A stretch of 64,000 bases of DNA, from NCBI GenBank assembly GCA_033032175.1, contig CM065309.1, forward strand, positions 20,336,001-20,400,000, given 5' to 3'. The stretch comes from Saturnia japonica. Lineage: Eukaryota; Arthropoda; Insecta; Lepidoptera; Saturniidae. Positions 1 to 10,502 of this stretch are shown piece after piece. Position 1 is the stretch's first letter. Each line of letters begins with the position of its first letter. The notes under the pieces were generated by a model that was not told the origin of the DNA, did no database searches, and worked only from the letters and a program-made list of their open reading frames with translations. The translations under genes were made by a program, and so were the position numbers.

Positions 1-1829
1 GAAGCGGCCGCCGTTGCCCGGGGCACACCACGAGGAGGTTCCAGACATAGTGCCCCATACAACCTATACCTATACAACCTATAATAAGTAGTTTATTTTC
101 AAATTACAGTATGTGTTGTAGCACTACACTTACAAGACTCTCTTCGACGTTAGCACGACTATCGTAACTATGTTCTGTGGCATAGCACGTGACGTCAAAC
201 ATTATGTTCACTCGTGATATGGCGTTGGCGCGGCGTCGGTGCGGCAATAGTGCTCCTATAAAGCACAGGGAGTTGAGCAATGCGCAGACTCTTTAAAATA
301 CATTAAAAACACCCGTATCATAGTTTACATAATATTAGGGTAATTCACAAAATATTTTTTATATACATGTAGTTTATACAAATTTCCAAATTCTAGAAAC
401 GAAAGTTAATCTGAAAAATCACAATATCCACAAAAATTATTGTTCTAAACTTATAATAAAAAAATACATTATTATAGATTTTAATTGAACAAAATATGCA
501 TTTTGATTTTGAAACACATTTCTCACAGATACTTCGTAGCGTTTGATTGCTGGCATATTAATTGCACCGACGTTACTATTAAAATAATGCATTACAGAAC
601 CTAATGAACCGGCAAATCTATTATTCATAATATATTACGAAGAATTAAGAACATTCTGAGTACCTACTGGATACATAAAACTAATAAGTACCTTTCATTT
701 GCAATTCACACTCATACACCGTCTGGTCTGTTTCCTGTCTAGTCTATGTTTAGGTATATCTTTAGTTCTTGCATTAGCTAGTAAAACATAGCATCAAATT
801 CGATTAAACATTCATTTCAAATACTTGTGCTTGTAGGTGAAGTGAATATCACTCAGATTTTCTTCCTTTGCTGTTTTTATTTTGATAATTTAGCTGTTAG
901 TCATCCTTATACATAAATAAATAACATTTTCTAACACATTGGAAGTTCACAAACCTTGTTGTTCAGGAACTAAATAGTTTCTCGACATACGATGCCGGTA
1001 TAGTTGACACATAGTTGTAAATGCTATATAATGATTTATAGTATTGGAGGCTGTGTTTTTAAATATATGCATTAATTTATTTACAAATGAAAGAAACAGA
1101 AGACTCGCATAAAAGGTAAAATCTAAAACAGTAAATATTTGTAGTCCGAGGTAATAAATTCATACAATTCAATTTATAAGACAAACCGCAAGCCTGTTGG
1201 CTTTTACCCTTCCTAATATATCATAATATATTCAGACCGGAAGCCCGTCCCGCGGGATTAAAAGTGATGCCTTATTTGACGTCCGGTGTTCATTTTTCAC
1301 AATGAGATTACCGATGAAAATGTTTCCTTGGACATTACATGACATCAAACAAAAGAAAATAATTTTATTTCTGATATCTTTTCGTAAACAGGCGAATACA
1401 TTGTCAGCCTTACTAGTCTATATATAATCGCTGCTCTGACGTCATATGGGTCGAAAACAAACATTTGACATTTAGCATCATTGTACAAATCTCGATAATT
1501 TTTGTCAATAAATATCAATGTCAATAGCTAATTTCACTCGTATAAGATCCGATATGAAATTTGCTTAGAATCCTATGATATCACAACATGGCCGACAGCG
1601 TTTTCAGAGTTCAAAATAAAAAAAATAAAAAGCAATTTTTAAATTACTATGTAGCCATGTTACACTTTTAAAATTTGAAATCAATAAAAATTGGTTTCTT
1701 AAGTAAAATACTACAGAAAAGATTTATTTATTGTACCATATTTGTTATGAGTCAAGTAATCTACTGTATTTAATTAGATAAATATGTAGTTATAACGTAA
1801 ATTATATTAAGAATTGAAAACACCACTTT
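1..1829. other. Unassigned; GC-rich first 55 bases
   Basis: The first 55 bases are GC-rich and read openly for 18 codons before AT-rich DNA begins, so they may be the cut end of a retroelement. A GC-rich patch at 185-245 has no recognised meaning. I see no gene or clear repeat in the rest. Confidence 0.3.
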
Positions 1830-2230
1830 CAGGCTGTCTCGTTATTTGTTCTTAGGAGTGTCTCGGATATCTCCATATCTTTGTCATTGTGGTGATACGG
1901 TTGTCTCTCTCGGTCATCACGATCTGGTATGCTCTAAGAGTGCGGGTAGCATTCTGCACCGCGTCAGCTCCAATAGCGTTTTACGTCGGGCTTTTAGCAA
2001 TCTCAATATGTCGCCAGGCCTGGAACTATTCGGTTTGGACCAGTTCAAAGACCAGACGGTATGACGCTTATGTACTGATGTTGGTCGACGTCGATATTTT
2101 AGCACCGACCCAATTTCTAGTCCCTTTTTTGAGCGCTGGCGCAACAGCTACCTTAGCGGAAGACTTCAAGCGCTAAATAACTCGCGAGTCGACCGGTCCA
2201 ATACCGTGGTCAGCGAATAAGTATTGTCAT
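1830..2230 (+). pseudogene. Broken retroelement-associated coding remnant
   Basis: Three plus-strand frames read one after another give a recognisable pattern. The first has CHCG, then GHHDLVC, SAGSILHR, RRAFSNL and GLELFGLDQ. A second frame has PDGMTL. A third has VDVDILAPTQF followed by an Ala/Gly-rich stretch and an AEDFKR end. This matches a domain common in insect and other animal retroelement proteins downstream of reverse transcriptase, of the form C.CG...GxHxLxC...RH...RRAL...RPDG...D.TCVDTLAPS. I do not know its enzymatic role with certainty. At least two frameshifts and stops make it dead. No polymerase part is visible beside it. Confidence 0.6.
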
Positions 2231-2693
2231 ATAACGAGGCAATTTAATTGAATATGAAATAATTATTAATTATAATAAACTAATTAAATAAAACAATTAA
2301 TTGTTTAGGACAATTAACATTTCTCATAACCTAGACAAACCTTGTTATGGCGTTGAATTTTGATGTACTTTCAGGTGTTTTGGATTACATTGTTTTAGCC
2401 CCCTATGTAATTACTATATTGAGACTAAAGTGAAAAATAAAATGAACAGTAATGAACATCTTTGAGTGGAAATAGAAAAAAAAAACATTTAATACTTGCC
2501 CCATTAAGATGAAGGTAAGGAAAGGGTTATTAATACAATTGTTATAAATACATTTTTAATGACATCATATACATTACTTATTTAGCATGATGTGATCAAT
2601 TTTCAAAGTCATTGTAACAAATAAAATAACTGCTAGCGTCTATTTCTTTTTTAATCTGAAGAAGTAATTAATCTTCGTGACATTAAAAATCTC

Positions 2694-3208
2694 TTCTATA
2701 CAAATAATAAAATTTAAGTGTCTGTTTGTAATGTCAATATAACAGTTTTTTTACTAAATGCATATGAATGTATATACGATACCTATAACAACTTTTACAT
2801 TTTTTGCCTTTTTGTTTGTTTGTTCCGGGTAACCTCCAAAACGATTGGACCGATTTTGACGAAACTTTGACTGATAGATAGCTGATATTATAGGGAGTAA
2901 TTTACGCAAGATTTATTTTCGAAAAATAATTAGAGTTTCGCACAAATTAAAAAAAGCTGGTTATAGTGAATCAATTCGGGTACTTAATTGGTTTACGCTG
3001 AGTAAACCATAAGAGATATAGCAAATTAAAGTACTACATAATTGTAGACATTAAAAGCACCTATAAAAAATTCAGTAAGTTTATACGTCTATCTTCTAAG
3101 GAACATTCACAATAAGCATTTTTGTCTTTAAAATAGCCGAGAGCGGGGGAGCAACATTCGCGCGGGCATTCTTGTAGGCCACATGAACGAAGCCGCGGGC
3201 ACAGCTAG
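2694..3208 (+). mobile_element. Non-autonomous Helitron-like element, copy 1
   Basis: This 515-bp unit begins TCTATACAAATAATAAAAT and ends GCGGGCACAGCTAG followed by T. TC...CTAG termini with a GC-rich fold just before the end are the Helitron signature. The interior shares long blocks with 6261-6758, 10032-10502, 31024-31781 and 32665-33165, such as a GATTGGACCGATTTTGACG block and a GAGAGCGGGGGAGC block near the end. It has no coding capacity. The 5' junction lacks the expected preceding A. Confidence 0.65.
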
Positions 3209-3216
3209 TTTAGAAT

Positions 3217-5106
3217 ATAATTGACTTTTCTTCGCTTTGAGTTTAAAGAATTAAATATTAAATTACAGCGATGATCTCTCAGCTGAATTCCAGTCTGAAA
3301 TACGTTGTTGGCGACACTTACTGACCTCTGAGACGTGCCAACTCATTCTTCAAAAGTATCATCAACCTCTGGCTGTTCTCCGTTTGGGACTGCTGTCTAT
3401 TTTGAGGATAGTTATGAAAAATACCATATGACATTTCCTAGCTCTCAAGCCGCGTATTTGTTTACTAGTAGCAATCGAATTGCACACCGTTAAGGTGAAA
3501 AGGTCCAAAGTTACCTAAGCTGCTGGATACGTGAGCATTACTACAGCGCAGCGTAAATATTGTTGCTTATTAAACTTGTTGAACACTGTGACCTACATTA
3601 CAAGATTAGGTTAAGAGATTTACTTAATTCTATAATAAGTAATTTTGCAGAACAACAAACTTGAACTGGCATTTTAAAATATAACATTTAGTCATTTGTT
3701 ATCTTAAATTTAGGCATAAATTAAAACTGAAGTTATAAATATCATTCCAGATTATTATTTAAAAGTTACTCTTTAAATCCACTGGTGGCTGAAGAGTCGA
3801 TAAAAAACAGATCAAAACTTGATTAATAAAACTTGATAGAATGTAATATTGAACCGAGTAAGTACTCCAAAACCAAAACCCGACATGGAAGAAGAATTCT
3901 AAGATATGTGAGACATATTCTTAGATGTAAAAATTATTAGTGCTAAATGATAATAAGTAAACATACTATAGAGTGTACAAGAAAAAGCCCAAAGTTTGTT
4001 TCAAGTTCGGGTGCTCATTTCTTATGTAACGCTTCTAAGAATTGAAACTGTTGACCTTAAGGTGCTTTGACAACATTATTTGTGTTTGTCTGGTTTTGTG
4101 GCAAGCATATCTTGCTTTCTATCAGCCTGAACTATGAGGTCAGCTTCACGATATGTTCATTGAATCATTTAGATGTTTATTTTAAAGTTGTCCGAGGGAA
4201 ATAATATGTTTGTTTTCTATTTACAGAATGCATTGTTTCTGATTTACCTGTAGATACAATGGAAACGTTTGTGTTTGGAAATCGCTTATCATTATTGAGT
4301 GTACCACATCTCTTGAGCTGTAACTGGTTTCTAACAGTCGTATATTCCTTATGCATGAATAATATACACGCAAGTTTAAGCCGCAGTAAGTTGGAATTTG
4401 TAGTTTTGTTTTCAAAATTTTTATTTTCCTTTTTACTTTTAGCTTTGTGTAAATTATATCGTCTCCTTTTTTGTAATATTGTAGGAAATATATCTCAAAT
4501 GTTATACTTTGCTATAAAGTCAAAATATCTGGGTGACCGAGCTATGCTGCGAGCATTAAAACACACCTGTATTGATAACTTGGAAAACAAAACAATGTAA
4601 ATAATAAATTTAATCAAATCGTTAGAACTGATTCCGAGAATTTAATTTCATTCATACCTACTTAGATACTAGAGTAACTTGTAGTATTTTATTTATGTAT
4701 TATTACTAAAAAAAATAATTAACGAACGAGCCTTACAGTATGTAGTCGCATATTATGATATACTATAACATCATACACAGTTACACACTTCTGTCCCTTT
4801 TTACAAGATCACTCCCACAAATTGCAGAAAAGCGAGAGGAAAGATGTTACAAATCAAAAATCTAACTCACTATTGTGAATATTGTGTTAATATGTAAAAA
4901 ATATTAGTTATCGCTTTACGGTTCACGGGCCACAATGGACAATTGTAAAAAAAAGGATATTCTGCATACGATTTTTTAATAAATGAATGCTGAAATATTC
5001 GTCGTTCGCCTTCAGCCAACCCCCGCAACAGCATGCTTATAAGTTTGCTTTCAAAATATATATTTTTGTGAGTCCCTAATATGTTATAGTTAATTGACTT
5101 ACAAGC
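3217..5106. other. Unassigned AT-rich DNA
   Basis: There is no recognised gene. A 113-codon frame at 4259-4600 is low-complexity (Leu, Phe, Ser) with no domain and is likely chance. A stretch near 3268-3420 stays open for about 50 codons and may be a worn transposon coding piece, but no motif settles it. Confidence 0.3.
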
Positions 5107-5450
5107 AGGAGTTTTTGGCGGGATCTTAAAGTGACATGTTGTAGTTTTTATTTTTAATTCATTAACTTAAGCTTTTTGACCCTATATTATGTAATATTGG
5201 TGGCGTTCTGCGTGATGTAGTTTGGTTATTGTGCTTAAGTGAAGTGGGTTATAAATATCAAGTGCAAAGGATGAAGATGTCACAAAAACTCTCTAGATAT
5301 TTGATTATAGATATATAATTATTTTGATATTGATATATATTAGATGAATCTTTGTATAATGGAAAATTTTAAGAAGACGAATTAATTAATTAATTTTAAG
5401 GAATTATAAATAAACGTTGACACTGGCAAATACTTTTTGCGGCGCCAAAA
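5107..5450 (+). mobile_element. MITE-like repeat, TTTTGGCG termini, copy 1
   Basis: One end reads AGGAGTTTTTGGCGGGAT and goes on to AAAGTGACATGTTGTAG. The other reads GACACTGGCAAATACTTTTT then GCGGCGCCAAAACAA. Both ends match, in reverse orientation, the insertion at 31451-31757. The outermost bases form a short imperfect terminal inversion (TTTTTGGCG against TTTTGGCGCC). The copy has no coding capacity, and its superfamily is not determined. Confidence 0.55.
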
Positions 5451-6260
5451 CAAAAATAAGAAAAATAATACTTCTAAGGACTGACTTGGTAATAAATTTA
5501 ATTTATTAATTTAATAAATTTAATCAAGTTTATTTATTAAATCGCAGAACAGCTAAAATAGAATTGCTTGTTTGTTTTAAAACGTAAAAACACAAAACCA
5601 GCAAACAGAATTCGACGAGTTTTTACGGCATGTTCCGAGGGGACAAGGAGTCGGTTTATTCGCTTGTAGCCGCTGGCTATAACGCTGGTTCACCCTTTTT
5701 TGTTTTTAAAATAGTTTCTTGAATTTGTAAGACACTGTTTTTTTATAATGTTTTTTACATATTTTCATTGAGAGCTTTTTGTTGGGATAATTCACGCTAT
5801 ATTTTTTTTTGATGTCCGAAAGATTGTTTCTTTGTTTGTTTCAATTTTGAAATATCCAGATAGATTTGAAAAGTTATTTATGTATTTTAAATTTTATTTA
5901 CAAAAGAAAGCTATGTCACGCTGCGGCTCTAAGGTAAGTACTAATCACGAATGTCAAGAAATCTGTCAACAGAGCTATAGAGAAGTACGGGAATTAAGAA
6001 ACGGAGCTTGGGTGGCGGTGTAGTAAAGAGTTGATGCAATAAATTTAACACGGGCGAAACCGTAGGACACAGTTAGTATGACCAATACTACTAAAATTTC
6101 ACTACCTGCATTAGATGTGATGTTTCCAGTACAGTTCAACAATGGCCACCATAGAGAGGCTGGCAATCTATCTCCGGTAGATCCGGTAAGATCATGACTG
6201 TATCTTCTGAACCGTAATAGGTAAGCGGTTAAAATTTTCATTGACTGTTATTATTGTAGA

Positions 6261-6758
6261 CTAGCTGGGCTCGTGGCTTTGCTCACGTGGACTACAGAAT
6301 GCCCGCCCGGATCTTGCTCACCCGCTCCCGACTATTTTAAAGACAAATATGCTTATTGTGGGTATACTCTCCCAGACTTTTTTGTGAGTCTTTTTAATGC
6401 CTATAATTATGTAGTAAATTAATTTGATATATCTCTTAAGGTTTACTCACCATAAGCCATTTAAGCGCCCGAATTGATTCACTATGACCAGCTTTTTTTA
6501 ATTTGTGCTGAACCCTTATTCTTTTTCTAAAATAAAAGTAACCTAAGTTACTCCCTATAACATCAGCCATCTATCAGTGAAAGTCCCGTCAAAATCGGTC
6601 CAACCGTTTCGTAAATTACCCGGAAAAACAGCCAGACAGATAATAATTTTAAAAATGGGCTTTTGTTATAGGTATCGTATATACTTTCATATGCATTTAG
6701 TAAAAAACTGTTATTTTGACATTACAAACTGGCACTTCAATTTTATTAATTGTATAGA
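6261..6758 (-). mobile_element. Non-autonomous Helitron-like element, copy 2
   Basis: This 498-bp copy is in the opposite orientation to copy 1. On the minus strand it starts TCTATACAATTAATAAAATT directly after A and ends CTAG directly before T. That is the A^T insertion preference and lack of target duplication expected of Helitrons. It shares the internal blocks listed for copy 1. A 66-codon plus-strand frame inside (6577-6777) is not a gene. Confidence 0.7.
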
Positions 6759-7252
6759 TACCTATTTCATCAAATAACAAACTGATCGTAAAGTAAAATA
6801 ACAAAAGGGTCACCATACAAGAAACGTGTTTATTGAACCATTTTTTTTGCTCTATTGTAAAAATGATAATACACACAAGTGTCAAATTTGGTGTTATTAT
6901 AGTGCAAATTCTAAAGTAAAACAGCAAATAATAAGAACCAGGCTTAGTGGGAGCCGTGCTCGTGCTAAAGATCCGAACTAAATGAAGTAATAAAAAAATT
7001 GGTAGCTTAACATAATAAGTGGTGGAATGGAAGAAACCTCGGTGCGCGAGTTAAACTCGCTCTTGGCAGATATTGTATAGTCATTTAGCTAGATGACCAC
7101 TCTAAAATTTCGAATCTGTTGATTTTCTAGTGTTTGCTCGTAAGAGAAAGTCTGTTTTGACAAACGCTTTCTTTTAACAGCAACAAAATTACAACCACAG
7201 ATCATTAAAACAAGAACATTGAAATCCGTTGAGGCTACTTTTATATATTGAA

Positions 7253-7300
7253 CTAGTGCTTTGCCAGCGGCTTCGCTCACGTTATAGTTGAGCTATGTTA
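7253..7300 (-). mobile_element. Isolated Helitron-like 3' end
   Basis: The plus strand reads A|CTAGTGCTTTGCCAGCGGCTTCGCTCACGT. Its complement is a GC-rich 3' end (GTGAGCGAAGCCGCTGGC...) closing with CTAG before T, the same terminal style as copies 1 to 3. I could not follow it to a 5' TC end. Confidence 0.4.
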
Positions 7301-7880
7301 CATCTTTTTTACTTTCTATCTGAATTGCTAAATACAAAAGTAGTAGGGCTGTGCGTTCATATGTCAGTCAGTTATACCATAGACCGTTATCGATAGATTA
7401 AAGTTTTAGAACTTTTCACAATAAATTCCAATTAATTAACTCTAAATTCTTATCTAATTACAATAAATCAGTAGCGGTTTCAAAGTTTCTGGTGATGTGA
7501 TTTAATTACCTTTACTCCCATAATAATATGTGTAAAGCCTATATGAATAGCCATTAGTGTTTGTTTAATTTAATGAAGTGAAGTTTCTTTTAAATTCATT
7601 CGTTTCGGATTCGAACGGAGTTATATATGTAAAATAATTATCTACATATCTTAACATACTAATAATATTAGAAGATTATTCTAATAGTTGTTGCGTCAGT
7701 GCTATGCAACAAAACTCGATTTAGTGTACGTCATAGAATTCGTCTAAGATAAAATACATTACTTGAGTGATAAGCAAAACGCAAAACAGCAGCTCGCGCT
7801 TGGCACACGAGTGATTCCAACTCAGACCTCAGTATATTTTTCGAAATTAAAAAGATAAACAAATCAGCTGCAGAAGACAA

Positions 7881-8161
7881 CATACCATCACGACTGTATT
7901 CCCCAAAGGGTTAGGCAGAGGTGTACTAAAATGTACACCCACAGTTCGCCGAGTATGTTTTTAGGTCCCATGTAATAGGGGGCGAGCCTATTGCCATTAA
8001 TCGGAAACGAAACCAAACTCCGAGCTGCTACTGAGAATTTCACAGAAAACCCAATAAAACTTTGCTCGACCTGGGATTCGAACCCAGGACCTCGCTCATA
8101 GCAGTCGCGTTTACGACAACTAAGCTAGCGAGGCAGTTCACGAGAAGAGACAGAAGCAGAG
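7881..8161 (-). mobile_element. tRNA-derived SINE with 11-bp target duplication
   Basis: It is flanked by GCAGAAGACAA at 7870-7880 and 8162-8172. On the minus strand the head resembles a tRNA, with an A-box-like TAGCTTAGTTGTCG region and a B-box GGTTCGAATCCC around 8075-8090. The body contains the blocks CTCGGAGTTTGG, CCCCCTATTACATGGGACC and GTACACCTCTGCCTAACCC, and ends GTGATGGTATGTTG without a long poly(A). RNA polymerase III would transcribe such a unit, and a LINE would mobilise it. Confidence 0.8.
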
Positions 8162-9239
8162 GCAGAAGACAAAGTTAATTGAGAAATATTTGTGGAAATT
8201 ATTGTATCGTACCAAACAACAGATAAATTATTTCTAAAGAATGACGGTTGTTTCTGTTGAAAAATATCAACCTATTAATGGAGTTCTGAAGAAATAGAAA
8301 TCTTCAAAATAAGGGGAGAATAAAGTAAATAATATGACAGGTGTCACACTGAAGTCATATAGTTGGATAGATCGTGATGCACCGTGTATATGAACTATTT
8401 AAACATATACATGCTAAATTACATTCAAACGTGCTTGGCTACAGATTTTCTGTTTTATAGATAGTTAGCTAAGCAAAAATTTAAAAATGTCTAACCACCA
8501 TATTGTAATTACATATTTTTGTTTCCTTCAGCGAGGGTAAAAGCCTAAAACACCTACAAAGAAAAGAAAACACTTCGTTGTAAGATTCAAATCTGTCCTT
8601 CCACGTGATATTCAAGTGTGTTGCCACTGAATCATAATTGCTTGAAAGTGCTTTTGTCTCCTTGTACTAAATGTTAAAACATCAAAATGATACAAAAAGT
8701 TGTAATAATTAAAAGCAATTTACTAAACCTCTCACAAATCCACCCTCATCGCGTTGAAAGCGACCAAGAATTATCTAAATGAAGATACAATAAACTTGAA
8801 AACTGTTTTAGAATTCGGTAAAAAATGCGGTTAAAACAAGAGTAAAAAAAACAATACCCTGCTAAGTTTCTCATAGATGTGCCATAAGGTTCAATCAATC
8901 AATGTCCCTAAAAATAAAAAAAGGACCCGAACACGACCCACGTAAAGTTGGGGATTGAAAAAAGTTTTAGCTTGTATATTTTTTTTTGTGGCCAGGGCCC
9001 TCGTGGAATTGTTTCCATCTGACACGGTTCGATTTTAAAATTTGTATTTGGAATCTAGTAATAATAAATTGATTTATTTGTTTTATATTGAATCTTTTAC
9101 GGGGTTTTATTAGATATGTGTTTTTTGTCCTTCTGACCCGTAGCATAACTAATTGCCCTTCTCTTCTAATCGTACAAGGTGATGTGTCATTACTCATTAT
9201 ATAGGTATATAAGGTTTTGTCTCTTTATATGTCTTAAAG

Positions 9240-9756
9240 CATGGGTGCTCGAACAGTCGTTCGCGGGAATTATTGAAAAGTATAATAATTTAAAGTCTTG
9301 GAAGTCTGCGGTGGTTAATTAAATCCAAGCCACCTATAGCAAATAGTATGAATATTGTAAATAATTTCCGAAATTTTAGTGTTTTTTTGCTGAAGAAAAT
9401 TATCCTCATGTGAAAGAATTTACAACCTTTTCGGTAACAGGATTGCTCAGATTTACTTATTTGTTGCGAGAAAATACTTTTCATGAATGAAAATAATGAA
9501 ATCTAATTGTCGATCATCTGTCACCTCACTTACGGTTAGCACTCTATTTAGACCGTCCTATGAAAACTACGCCGATAATATGCATCAACATACTGAGAAA
9601 ATTTATAATTCGTTAGTTCGCAACTTTATTTTGTACCTATTTAATTATATGTTAAGTAAAAGCTATTTTTCTTTCATAGTTGTAGTTTGGCGGTCGATCA
9701 CAAGCTACCTGAATATTTTTGCTAGGTCGCCGTCACTATAAGTTTGAGCACCCCTG
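9240..9756. mobile_element. hAT-like MITE
   Basis: The left end reads CATGGGTGCTCGAACAGT, and the complement of the right end reads CAGGGGTGCTCAAACTTA. This is the CAGGG-type terminal inversion of hAT elements. The adjacent 8 bases are TCTTAAAG and TTTTAAGG, a plausible worn 8-bp target duplication. The interior of about 480 bp is AT-rich. Two frames of 64 and 84 codons inside show no transposase motif. Confidence 0.55.
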
Positions 9757-9768
9757 TTTTAAGGTAAT

Positions 9769-9770
<2 letters not shown>

Positions 9771-9800
<30 letters not shown>
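9771..9800. repeat. (AG)15 microsatellite
   Basis: An uninterrupted run of about 15 AG units lies just outside the hAT-like element. Confidence 0.95.
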
Positions 9801-9806
<6 letters not shown>

Positions 9807-10031
9807 TTTTTTTATTCATGCAGCAAGTTACGTGAACCTGTTTATTATTTGAAAGGACGTTTCCGAACTTACTTTTACTACGAATACTTCAAAAAGATTT
9901 TTCCCTTCATCTGAATAACATTTAAATTATTTCTTCTTCAGAGTAGAAAGCTATATTATCATAGTTATTAAAGTGACTAAACTAAGATAATGTTTTAATT
10001 TAGGTAGGTATTCCGAAATTTTATTTGTATA

Positions 10032-10502
10032 CTAGCTGTGTCCATGGCTACGCTCATGTGGAATAAAGAATGCCCCAGCGAATCTTGCTCCCCCACTCCC
10101 GGCTATTTTAAAGACAAAAATGCTTTTTGTGGGTGTTCCTTAGAAGATAGACGTATACTCTCCTATATTTTTTTGTCGGTCTTTTTAATGCTTACAATTA
10201 TGTAGTACAATAATTTGCTATATCTCTTATGGTTTACTTAGCGTAAGCCATTTAACCGCCCGAATTGATTCACCATGACCATCTTTTTTATTACTTTCTA
10301 TAACATTAGCTATCTATCAATGAGAGTCCCGTCAAAATCGGTCCAACCGTTTCGGAGATTACCCGGAACAAACAGACAGACAGACAAATATTAAAAAATT
10401 GGCTTTTTGTAATAGGTATCGTATATACTTTCATATACATTTAGTAAAAAACTGTCTTTTTGACATTAAAAATATACACTTCAATTATATTAGTTGTATA
10501 GA
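10032..10502 (-). mobile_element. Non-autonomous Helitron-like element, copy 3
   Basis: This 471-bp copy on the minus strand is bounded by A|TC and CTAG|T. It shares with copy 2 the blocks around the CCCACTCCCGGC, TAAGCCATTTAA and GTCAAAATCGGTCCAACC sequences. It carries a small internal deletion after the AGCCATTT block compared with copy 1. Confidence 0.7.

Noticed and set aside
3268..3420. Possible hAT/ZMYM transposase remnant (frame with SAEFQSEIRCWRHLL)
   Set aside because: About 50 open codons with only a vague resemblance; no diagnostic motif.
4259..4600. 113-codon plus-strand frame
   Set aside because: It is Leu/Phe/Ser-rich from AT-rich DNA, shows no domain, and overlaps another frame on the opposite strand; taken as chance.
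9767..9802. AG-rich and other short direct repeats as a CRISPR array
   Set aside because: It is a simple dinucleotide microsatellite. The genome is eukaryotic and no spacer-repeat pattern exists.
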